From JASFUX01 sp050050115 (GTDB lineage Bacteria > Pseudomonadota > Alphaproteobacteria > Caulobacterales > Maricaulaceae), in NCBI GenBank assembly GCA_050050115.1, contig JASFUX010000027.1:1-19320 (forward strand): a stretch of DNA of 19,320 nt, given 5' to 3'. A program made the translations under genes and the position numbers. How positions within the stretch are numbered: the first letter of the stretch is position 1; each line of letters starts with the position of its first letter. The notes under the pieces were generated by a model. That model was given only the letters and a program-made list of their open reading frames with translations, had not been told where the DNA came from and made no database searches. This document shows positions 1 to 6,343 of this stretch, piece after piece.

Positions 1-21
1 GCCAAGGGCAAGACGGACTAG
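1..21 (+). CDS. rplU: C-terminal end of probable ribosomal protein L21 (partial)
   Basis: The first six codons read A-K-G-K-T-D and end at a TAG at 19-21, twelve bases before the start of rpmA. A basic Lys-rich tail directly upstream of L27 fits the C-terminus of ribosomal protein L21, because rplU-rpmA is an almost universal pair in bacteria. Only six residues are visible, so the identity rests on position and not on homology. The remainder lies outside the window. Confidence 0.55.
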   Translation, partial: AKGKTD

Positions 22-33
22 GGAGACGCACCT

Positions 34-303
34 ATGGCTCACAAAAAAGCAGGCGGCTCCTCGCGCAACGGGCGCGATTCTGAAGGCCGGCGCCTCGGCG
101 TGAAGAAGTTCGGCGGCCAAGAGGTGATCGCGGGCAACATCATCGTTCGCCAGCGCGGCACCAAGTTCCATCCGGGCGACAACGTCGGCATGGGCAAGGA
201 CCATACCCTCTTTGCGCTGACTGACGGACAGGTCGAGTTCGCCACCAAAGCCGGCGGCCGGAAGATCGTATCGGTCGCCCCGCGACTTCAAACCACCTCA
301 TAG
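34..303 (+). CDS. rpmA: 50S ribosomal protein L27
   Basis: This 89-residue protein is full length for L27 (usually 85-90 aa). It is a large-subunit protein whose N-terminal tail reaches the peptidyl transferase centre. The hallmark N-terminus MAHKKAGGSSRNGRDS is present, followed by a conserved core ending VSVAPRL. The start has AHKK directly after Met, so it lacks the cleavable N-terminal extension found in Firmicutes. A purine-rich Shine-Dalgarno sequence (gggaga, 21-26) lies 7 nt before the ATG and overlaps the stop of the upstream gene. rpmA is followed by a structured spacer at 304-411 and not by an obvious T-tailed terminator, so transcripts may continue into the acetyltransferase genes. 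Confidence 0.98.
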   Translation: MAHKKAGGSSRNGRDSEGRRLGVKKFGGQEVIAGNIIVRQRGTKFHPGDNVGMGKDHTLFALTDGQVEFATKAGGRKIVSVAPRLQTTS

Positions 304-317
304 CGGCGTCACAACGA

Positions 318-345
318 GACCGCCGCGTTCGATCAAGCGGCGGTC
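318..345 (+). other. 9-bp GC-rich hairpin after rpmA
   Basis: A perfect inverted repeat, GACCGCCGC at 318-326 and GCGGCGGTC at 337-345, encloses a 10-nt loop 15 nt after the rpmA stop. There is no T-run after it, so a classic intrinsic terminator is unlikely. It could protect the 3' end of the ribosomal-protein mRNA, cause pausing, or be the first element of a structured leader for the next gene. The structure is read from the sequence; the function is inferred. Confidence 0.6.
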
Positions 346-378
346 CGATGCGCGAGGGAGGCGGATCGCCCTCTCGCC

Positions 379-409
379 CCTCCTCCCTTGCGCGCAAGCC
401 TGGAGGAGG
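379..409 (+). promoter_or_regulatory. Anti-SD/SD hairpin masking the ribosome binding site of the first GNAT gene
   Basis: CCTCCTCC at 379-386 is perfectly complementary to the strong Shine-Dalgarno sequence GGAGGAGG at 402-409, which lies 2 nt before the ATG at 412. The 15-nt loop between them contains the palindrome CTTGCGCGCAAG (387-398), which can form a nested stem. In the folded mRNA the ribosome binding site would be inside an 8-bp G-C-rich helix. This is the layout of a translational switch such as a thermometer or a protein- or sRNA-opened leader, or simply a way of keeping expression low. No riboswitch family was recognised. Confidence 0.5.
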
Positions 410-411
410 CC

Positions 412-957
412 ATGAGCCTCACGCTGAAGACCGACCGGCTGATCCTGCGCCCGCCCGAGGACGGCGACGCTGAAGCCGTCGCGCGCGCGATCGGCGACAT
501 CGAGGTCGCGCGAAACCTCAGGATCGTGCCCCACCCCTATCCGCCCGAGGCCGCTCTAGGTTGGTTCGTCTTTGTCCGGATCGGCGTTCGGCGAGGGACG
601 AACTTCACCTGGCTGATCTTCGACAAGACCAATCAGCTGGCGGGCTGCATCGGCGTTTTCAAGCGCGGATCGGACCCCGATTGGGAGGTCGGCTACTGGA
701 TGGCCAAGACCGCCTGGGGCCGGGGCTACGCCACCGAGGCGCTCGAGGCGATCGTCGGCTGGGTCGGCGGCGAGCTCGGCGCGAACCGGTTGGTCGCAGG
801 ATACTTCGACGACAATCCCGCCTCGCGCCGCGTCCTCGAGAAGGCGGGGTTCAAGCCGACGGGCTGCGCCGGCGCGGAATACGCCCTCGCCCGCAACGCC
901 AGCGCGATCTGCGTCGGCATGGCGCTCGATATCGACGACGCACGCGACGCGGCGTGA
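412..957 (+). CDS. GNAT family N-acetyltransferase (RimJ/RimL type), first of a tandem pair
   Basis: The 181-residue product belongs to the acetyl-CoA-dependent GNAT superfamily, in the RimJ/RimL-like group that acetylates protein N-termini or small amines. The N-terminus has the typical LKTDRLILRPPEDGDAEAV opening. The acetyl-CoA loop is visible as AWGRGYATEAL, followed by a conserved NPASRRVLEKAGF helix near the end. The ATG at 412 was chosen because GGAGGAGG lies just upstream; an in-frame TTG at 388 would add eight residues but lies inside the hairpin that masks this site. The gene directly downstream encodes a clear paralogue. GNAT genes between rpmA and obgE are a recurrent alphaproteobacterial arrangement. 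The substrate cannot be read from the sequence. Confidence 0.9.
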   Translation: MSLTLKTDRLILRPPEDGDAEAVARAIGDIEVARNLRIVPHPYPPEAALGWFVFVRIGVRRGTNFTWLIFDKTNQLAGCIGVFKRGSDPDWEVGYWMAKTAWGRGYATEALEAIVGWVGGELGANRLVAGYFDDNPASRRVLEKAGFKPTGCAGAEYALARNASAICVGMALDIDDARDAA

Positions 958-973
958 GAACGGAGACGATGAC

Positions 974-1543
974 GTGCGCCTTGCGATCGACACCGCGCGG
1001 ATGACCTTGCGTCCGCCCGAAGACCGCGACGCCGAAGCCGTCACGCGTATCCTCGGCGACCCGGACGTGGCGCGCACGGCGGGCAGCCTGCCCCATCCCT
1101 ATCCGCTGGAATCCGCGTTCGGATGGATCGCGATGGCGGCCGTCCAGCATAGTCTCCGCCGCCGGTTTCAGTTCCTCATGGATCTGCGCGGGCAAGGCGT
1201 GGCCGGCTCGATCGGCGTGTTCAAACGCAAGCCGGAGAACGATTGGGAGGTCGGCTATTCCGTCTCGCCCGATTTTCGCCGTCAGGGGTTGGCGCGCGAG
1301 GCGCTGACGACGATTCTCGACTGGACGCGAGACGACCTTGGCGCGACCCGGATGATTGCAGGATACTTCGAAGACAACGCCGCCTCAGGCGCGCTGCTCG
1401 CCTCGGCGGGTTTCGTGCCGACGGGCGAGACGATCGAGGTCTACTCATTGGGGCGCGGCGAAAGGGCCCGCTGCGTCAACCTTGCGTGCGAGCTGACGCC
1501 GCCGCAGCTTGAACGGTCGCATACGGAGAAACGCGCTTCATGA
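974..1543 (+). CDS. GNAT family N-acetyltransferase (RimJ/RimL type), second of a tandem pair
   Basis: The 189-residue product is a GNAT acetyltransferase resembling its upstream neighbour throughout. Shared landmarks are LRPPED.DAEAV, the block IGVFKR....DWEVGY, AGYF.DN.AS and AGF.PTG. The acetyl-CoA loop reads FRRQGLAREAL. The start is GTG at 974, 7 nt after ggagac; the ATG at 969 is out of frame. The stop overlaps the ATG of the next gene in an ATGA (1540-1543), so the two are probably translationally coupled. The pair most likely arose by local duplication and has diverged, since the sequence after the acetyl-CoA loop differs. The substrate is unknown. Confidence 0.9.
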   Translation: MRLAIDTARMTLRPPEDRDAEAVTRILGDPDVARTAGSLPHPYPLESAFGWIAMAAVQHSLRRRFQFLMDLRGQGVAGSIGVFKRKPENDWEVGYSVSPDFRRQGLAREALTTILDWTRDDLGATRMIAGYFEDNAASGALLASAGFVPTGETIEVYSLGRGERARCVNLACELTPPQLERSHTEKRAS

Positions 1544-2205
1544 CGCGAAAAAATGCCTCCGAGGACGACGTCGCCGCCCGCGGCGCACAGCGCCGCAGAT
1601 TCGAAGAGGGGCGCGGAGCCTGGTTCCGCGCCCACCCGCTCACGCCCGCACGCTGGCGCGACGTCGAGATCGTGTTCGGCGACGGCAAGGGCGCGTGCAG
1701 CCAATGCTGGTGCATGTATTGGCGCCTGCCGCGCAAAGAGTTCGAAGCCTCGCTGCGCGACAAGAACAAGGCGCTGTTCAAGAAGCGGGTCAGAGCCGGC
1801 CCGCCGCCGGGACTGATCGGGTATCAGAACGGCGAGCCGGTCGGATGGGTCCAGGTCGGCCCGCGCGCCGACACCCCTGAATGGAACGGCGCGCGACGGT
1901 TGACTGCGCCGCTCGATCCCGAAGACGCGGAGAACTCCCGCGTCTGGGGCGTCTCTTGCTTTGCCGTAAAGGCGAGCGCGCGCGGCGAAGGGATCGGAAC
2001 CAAGATGCTCGACGCGGCGATCGACTGGGCGCGGAAGAACCGCGCGCGCGTGCTTGAAGCATGTCCGGTTGATACCCAGGGCGCCAACCGCCCGCGCATT
2101 TCGATCTATCACGGCGTCGCTTCGACGTTCACGCGCGCGGGGTTCAAGGAAATCGCCCGGCGCCGGCCGGACCGTCCGCTGATGCGTCTCGAGCTGTCCG
2201 CATGA
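1540..2205 (+). CDS. GNAT family N-acetyltransferase with Cys-rich CxxCxC segment
   Basis: The 221-residue product is a GNAT-fold protein of a different subfamily from the two upstream. The acetyl-CoA loop reads ARGEGIGTKML at about 149-159, and the C-terminal half ends in a YHGVASTFTRAGFKEI helix-strand typical of the fold. Unusually, residues 53-58 read CSQCWC followed by MYWRLPR, so three Cys lie within six residues next to aromatic residues. This could bind a metal or thiol ligand, or shape the acceptor site. The gene overlaps both neighbours by 4 nt (ATGA at 1540 and at 2202), so it sits inside the obgE translational unit. Its function is not known to me. Confidence 0.85.
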   Translation: MTRKNASEDDVAARGAQRRRFEEGRGAWFRAHPLTPARWRDVEIVFGDGKGACSQCWCMYWRLPRKEFEASLRDKNKALFKKRVRAGPPPGLIGYQNGEPVGWVQVGPRADTPEWNGARRLTAPLDPEDAENSRVWGVSCFAVKASARGEGIGTKMLDAAIDWARKNRARVLEACPVDTQGANRPRISIYHGVASTFTRAGFKEIARRRPDRPLMRLELSA

Positions 2206-3254
2206 AGTTCCTCGACGAAGCCAAAGTTCACGTTCAATCCGGACACGGCGGAAACGGCTGCGTCTCGTTCCGGCGGGAGAAGTACGTCGAGTTCGGCGGT
2301 CCGAACGGCGGGGACGGCGGGGACGGCGGAGACGTCTGGGTCGAGGCGGTGGATGGGCTGAATACCTTGATCGACTACCGCTACCAGCAACACTTCAAGG
2401 CGCGGGCCGGCACGCCGGGCATGGGCAAGTCACGACACGGACCGCGCGGCGACGACGTCATCCTCAAGGTTCCCGCCGGCACGCGCGTGCTTGAACAGGA
2501 TAAGGAGACGATCCTCGCCGATCTGACGAACGTCGGCGACCGGGTGCTGATCGCGCGCGGCGGCTCGGGCGGCTGGGGAAATGAGCGGTTCAAGTCTTCC
2601 ACCAACCAGGCGCCCCGACGCGCCAACCCCGGCGAACCGGGCGAAGAGCGCTGGATCTGGCTGCGGCTCGTGCTGATCGCCGACGCTGGCCTCGTTGGCC
2701 TGCCGAACGCTGGCAAGTCGACGTTTCTCGCGGCGGTTTCGGCCGCCAAGCCGAAGATCGCGGACTATCCGTTCACGACGCTGCATCCCAATCTTGGCAC
2801 GGTCGATCTCGGCCCCGGCGAGCGCTTCGTCATCGCCGACATTCCAGGCCTCATTGAAGGCGCGCACGAGGGCGCCGGGCTTGGCGACAAGTTCCTCGCC
2901 CATGTCGAGCGCACCGCGGTGCTGATCCACCTCGTCGACGGAACGGCTGAAGATCCGGCCGAGGCCTACCGCTTGATCCGCGCCGAGCTTGAAGCCTACG
3001 GCGCGGCGCTGACGGAGAAGCCCGAGCTCGTCGTCCTGAACAAGATCGACGCGCTTGCGCCCGAGGAGATCGAAACCCACCGCGCGGCTCTCGAGGCGGC
3101 GTGCGGCGCAGACGTTCTGACGATCTCCGGCGTTTCGGGCGAAGGCGTGCGGTCGCTCCTGGGCGCGGTCTGGCGGCTGGTGCAAGCTGCGCGCGAAAAC
3201 GAGCAAAACACCGCGGACGAGGCGTCCGATGAGCCTGAAGGCTGGACGCCATGA
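2202..3254 (+). CDS. obgE: Obg family GTPase (ObgE/CgtA)
   Basis: The 350-residue protein is the essential Obg GTPase, which binds the 50S subunit late in assembly and links ribosome maturation to growth and stress. The N-terminal Obg fold (1-158) begins MKFLDEAKVHV and carries the Gly-rich stretch GGPNGGDGGDGGD. The G domain follows, with G1 GLPNAGKST near 166, switch I including the FTTLHPN segment, G3 DIPGLIEGA and G4 NKID. The C-terminal tail is short and acidic (EQNTADEASDEPE), as is common in alphaproteobacteria. ATGA overlaps with the GNAT gene upstream and nadD downstream indicate co-translation. In Caulobacter the orthologue is called CgtA. Confidence 0.98.
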   Translation: MKFLDEAKVHVQSGHGGNGCVSFRREKYVEFGGPNGGDGGDGGDVWVEAVDGLNTLIDYRYQQHFKARAGTPGMGKSRHGPRGDDVILKVPAGTRVLEQDKETILADLTNVGDRVLIARGGSGGWGNERFKSSTNQAPRRANPGEPGEERWIWLRLVLIADAGLVGLPNAGKSTFLAAVSAAKPKIADYPFTTLHPNLGTVDLGPGERFVIADIPGLIEGAHEGAGLGDKFLAHVERTAVLIHLVDGTAEDPAEAYRLIRAELEAYGAALTEKPELVVLNKIDALAPEEIETHRAALEAACGADVLTISGVSGEGVRSLLGAVWRLVQAARENEQNTADEASDEPEGWTP

Positions 3255-3946
3255 CCGCGCGCCCCCGTTCCTCCGCGAACCTCGACGCGCCGAACTTCGG
3301 CGCCTTGGCGGTCAAGCCGCCCGACGCGCCGCCGCTGTCGGGCGAGCTGCTCGCGCCGGGCATGCGAGTGGGGCTGTTCGGCGGTTCGTTCAATCCGGTC
3401 CACGCCGGCCACCTTCACGTGGCGCGCGAGGCGATGCGGCGGCTCGGGCTGCACCGCATCTGGTGGATGGTCAGCCCGCAAAACCCGCTCAAGAGCTCGA
3501 AGGAAACTGACGACTATTGGCGGCGCATGGCGGCGGTCTGGCAGATCGCGGACCGCCCAGGCTTCGTCGTCTCCGACATCGAGCGCCGGCTTGAAACGCC
3601 GTACACGTCGGCGACCGTGACCGCGCTCAAGACGCGCTATCCGCGCGTCAACTTCGTCTGGGTGATGGGCGCGGACAATCTGGCGGGCCTGCACCGCTGG
3701 AACGAATGGCGCAAGCTGATGGAGGCGGTCCCTGTCGCGGTGATCGCCCGTCCCGGCGACAGGCCGAGCGACGCGTTGCGTGCGCGCCTCGGCCCGGCTG
3801 CTCAGATCTACCGCCATGCGCGGGTCGATCAGAGCGAAGCCTCCGCGCTGGCTTTGATGAAGCCGCCGGCGTGGACCTACATCACCGCGCCGCTGCATCC
3901 CCACTCCTCGACCGCCCTGCGCGCGGCGCGAAAACAGCGGCGGTGA
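3251..3946 (+). CDS. nadD: Nicotinate-nucleotide adenylyltransferase
   Basis: The 231-residue NadD transfers AMP from ATP to nicotinate mononucleotide, giving deamido-NAD in the NAD synthesis pathway. The nucleotidyltransferase signature GGSFNPVHAGH is at 44-54, with the HxGH motif intact. The second signature, SSTALR, sits close to the C-terminus (about 219-224) and matches the family (I/S)SSTxIR motif. About 37 residues precede the Rossmann strand. The ATG at 3251 is supported by the ATGA overlap with obgE; an internal Met at residue 38 (MRVGLFGG) would give the minimal enzyme. Obg-NadD adjacency without proB and proA differs from some relatives. Confidence 0.96.
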   Translation: MTARPRSSANLDAPNFGALAVKPPDAPPLSGELLAPGMRVGLFGGSFNPVHAGHLHVAREAMRRLGLHRIWWMVSPQNPLKSSKETDDYWRRMAAVWQIADRPGFVVSDIERRLETPYTSATVTALKTRYPRVNFVWVMGADNLAGLHRWNEWRKLMEAVPVAVIARPGDRPSDALRARLGPAAQIYRHARVDQSEASALALMKPPAWTYITAPLHPHSSTALRAARKQRR

Positions 3947-3979
3947 CCGCGCGCGCTTGTTGGTGCGAGGGGCCGCATT

Positions 3980-4441
3980 GTGTTATGCGCGTTGATGTCT
4001 GTTGAAGGAAATCGAAGGAACGGACCCCTGAACACCGAGGCCGACCGTGCGCCTAAGACGCACGAACAACCCTCCCAGCCGCATCTCGGCGTGGAGGCGC
4101 TCCGCGCGCTCATCATAAAGAGCCTGGAGGACGACAAGGCCGAAGACGTCGTCGTCATTGATCTTAAGGACAAAACATCCGTCACCGACGCCATGGTGAT
4201 CGCCAGCGGCCGATCGCAGCGCCATGTCGGCGCGATCGCCGATCATCTCATGCGCGCGATCAAGGACGCGGGGCTAGGCCGCGTCGGGGTCGAAGGGCTG
4301 CCCGCCTGCGATTGGGTGCTGATCGACGCCGGAGACGTCGTCGTCCACCTGTTCCGTCCCGAGGTCCGCGACTACTACAACCTCGAAAAGATGTGGGGCG
4401 GCGACGCGGTCGAGGCGACGCGGTCGGCACACGTGAGCTAG
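3980..4441 (+). CDS. rsfS: Ribosome silencing factor RsfS (Iojap family)
   Basis: RsfS binds L14 on the 50S subunit and blocks joining of the 30S subunit when nutrients run out. The conserved DUF143 core runs from LRALIIKSLEDDKAEDVVVIDL to DYYNLEKMWGGD and includes SVTDAMVIASGRSQRHVGAIAD and the WVLIDAGDVVVHLF strand. The start is uncertain. GTG 3980 has gagggg seven bases upstream; ATG 3995 is a conventional alternative; CTG 4028 has aaggaa at good spacing. All differ only in a non-conserved N-terminal tail. The gene lies 33 nt after nadD and 4 nt before rlmH, the usual order. Confidence 0.95.
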   Translation: MLCALMSVEGNRRNGPLNTEADRAPKTHEQPSQPHLGVEALRALIIKSLEDDKAEDVVVIDLKDKTSVTDAMVIASGRSQRHVGAIADHLMRAIKDAGLGRVGVEGLPACDWVLIDAGDVVVHLFRPEVRDYYNLEKMWGGDAVEATRSAHVS

Positions 4442-4445
4442 GCGC

Positions 4446-4913
4446 GTGCGCGTTGCGATCGTTGCGGCGGGGCGGATCAAGAGCGGCCCCGAGCGCGCGC
4501 TCGTCGACGACTATTTGAAGCGCGCCAACCGAGCCGGCCGCGCGATCGGCATTCATCCGATCACGGAAATCGAGATCGAGCCCAAAGCCGGCGACGCCAG
4601 AGCGCGGACCGAAACGCTGCTGGGCGCCTGCCCCGAAGGGAGCCTTGTCGTCGCGCTCGACGAGCGTGGACGCGCCCTCGCCTCGGACGCTTTCGCCAAC
4701 AAGATCGCCGATTGGCGCGACGGCGGCGCGCGCGACCTCGCCTTCGTCATCGGCGAGGCGGACGGGCTTGATCAGGTCGCCCGCGAGCGCGCCGATTTCG
4801 TCCTGGCGCTTGGTCCGCAGACCTGGCCGCACAAGCTCGTCCGGGCGATGATCGCCGAGCAGCTCTACCGCGCCGTCGCGATTCTCTCGGGCTCGCCCTA
4901 TCATCGTGCTTAA
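4446..4913 (+). CDS. rlmH: 23S rRNA (pseudouridine1915-N3)-methyltransferase
   Basis: RlmH is a SPOUT-class methyltransferase acting on helix 69 of 23S rRNA in assembled 70S ribosomes, with SAM as donor. At 155 residues it is the normal length. Visible signatures are the N-terminal MRVAIVAAGRIKSGPE, LDERG at 71-75, a VIGEADG loop at 101-107, and the C-terminal knot LGPQTWPHKLVRAMIAEQLYRA ending in SPYHRA. The SAM loop usually reads IGG(A/P)(D/E)G, so Glu104 in place of the second Gly is unusual. The start is GTG at 4446, four bases after the rsfS stop; no ATG offers the conserved N-terminus. Confidence 0.96.
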   Translation: MRVAIVAAGRIKSGPERALVDDYLKRANRAGRAIGIHPITEIEIEPKAGDARARTETLLGACPEGSLVVALDERGRALASDAFANKIADWRDGGARDLAFVIGEADGLDQVARERADFVLALGPQTWPHKLVRAMIAEQLYRAVAILSGSPYHRA

Positions 4914-4994
4914 TGAACGAGCTTAACCGGGGTTCACGCTTTGCCTGCGGCGAGCTTCGGGGCTTTTTAACGCGGGTGGTCTAGCCGGCTTGGG

Positions 4995-6230
4995 ATGCGC
5001 ATTCTGACTTGCCTCATCGCCGCGCTGTCGATTTCCGCGCCGGCGCTTTGCCAAGAGACGCCGCGCGACGTCTCTGCGGACGACGCGGCGCGGATCGAGG
5101 CCGAAGCGGAACAAAGCCGGCAGGAAGCCGAACGGCTCGCCGCCGAAGCGGAGCGCGCTGAACAGGAGATCACTCGTCTTCAGTACGCCCTCGTTGAAGC
5201 CGCCCAAGCGCGCCGGCTGAGCGAGCAGGATGCGCTCGAGGTCGACATGCGCCTCGAGCAGCTCAACGCTCGCGAGGCCGAGCTCAACACGCGGATCGAG
5301 GACGATCGCGAAGCGATCGTCGACGTCGCCGCCGCCCTGGTGCGGATCGAGCGCGCCCGCCCGCCGGCGATGCTGGCCCACGGCGGGGACGCGGTGAAAG
5401 CCTCCCGTGCAGCCGGCGTCCTGGCCGTCACCGCGCCGGCGCTGCAAACGCGGATCGACCGCTCCCTCGCCGAGCTCGAGGAACTCGACCAGATTCGCGC
5501 CGCGGCGCTCGTCGAACGCGGCCGGCTCGACGCCGCTGACCGGGAAGTAGGAATGCGGCGCGAAGAGATCTCAGCTTTGATCGAAGCGCGCACTCAGGAG
5601 CTGGCCGCGCTCAGGGCCGAGGCCGAAGCCCGCGCGGCCGAAGCCCGCGAGCTGGCCGAGCGCGCCCGCAGCCTGCGCGAGCTGATCGCCGAGCTCGAAG
5701 CACGCGCCGGCTCCTACGCGCCCCAGCCTCGGCCCGATCGTCCGCCCGGCCGACCGGCGCCTCGCCTGCGTCCCGATCCGGGCGACGTCGGCGACGCACC
5801 GCCGCCGTTCACCCCTACGACCGGCCGATTCGCCGACGCCCGCGGCTCGCTCGCTCTGCCGGCGTCAGGGCGAATCGTGACGCGGTTCGGCGAGACCCAC
5901 GTCTCGGGCGCGGATCGAGGGATCGGCATCGCCACGCGAGGGCTCGCTCAGGTCACCAGCCCGTTTGATGCGCGCGTCGAGTTCACCGGCGAGTTCCGCG
6001 GTTACGGCCAGCTGGTGATTCTCAGCGTCGGTGACGATTATCATATTGTTTTAGCAGGGCTTTCCACCATCTACAGCGTGGTCGGCCAAACCCTGCTCGC
6101 CGGCGAGCCGATCGGCGAAATCTCACCGGGCGGTGATTCGGGCGGCGGCGCGGCGCAGAGCCTTTATGTCGAGATCCGGAGGGACGGCCAGCCGATTGAC
6201 CCGGCGCCCTGGTGGCGCGAGGCCCGCTGA
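4995..6230 (+). CDS. Murein hydrolase activator EnvC-like protein with degenerate LytM domain
   Basis: The 411-residue exported protein has a signal peptide (1-20), a long coiled coil (about 28-240) rich in Ala, Glu and Arg, a Pro/Arg-rich linker (241-285) and a C-terminal LytM/M23-type domain (about 287-411). The zinc ligands of active M23 peptidases are missing: the HxGID position reads DRGIGI (307-312) and the final HLHFE position reads SLYVEIR. This matches EnvC, which does not cut peptidoglycan but activates periplasmic amidases at the division site. It lies between rlmH and ctpA, its usual alphaproteobacterial position. The 81-nt gap upstream holds three TTAA motifs but no consensus CtrA box. 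Confidence 0.88.
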   Translation: MRILTCLIAALSISAPALCQETPRDVSADDAARIEAEAEQSRQEAERLAAEAERAEQEITRLQYALVEAAQARRLSEQDALEVDMRLEQLNAREAELNTRIEDDREAIVDVAAALVRIERARPPAMLAHGGDAVKASRAAGVLAVTAPALQTRIDRSLAELEELDQIRAAALVERGRLDAADREVGMRREEISALIEARTQELAALRAEAEARAAEARELAERARSLRELIAELEARAGSYAPQPRPDRPPGRPAPRLRPDPGDVGDAPPPFTPTTGRFADARGSLALPASGRIVTRFGETHVSGADRGIGIATRGLAQVTSPFDARVEFTGEFRGYGQLVILSVGDDYHIVLAGLSTIYSVVGQTLLAGEPIGEISPGGDSGGGAAQSLYVEIRRDGQPIDPAPWWREAR

Positions 6231-6343
6231 GGCGGCGTCCAAGATGACGAACAGGTGAACAAAGGGAAACCGACTGTGTTTAATGATTGGCCCCGATGGG
6301 CCGGATTGTGCTTATCATGGCGCGTCGTGAAGGAGCTTCGTTC

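Noticed and set aside
4910..4927. TTAA pair upstream of envC resembling a CtrA box
   Set aside because: The spacing is 9 nt (TTAA-N9-TTAAC), not the required 7, and the first TTAA overlaps the rlmH stop. A third TTAAC at 4967 has no proper partner either.
4953..4968. Small hairpin followed by five T after rlmH, as a possible terminator
   Set aside because: The stem is only four pairs including one G-T, and competing folds exist. Too weak to call.
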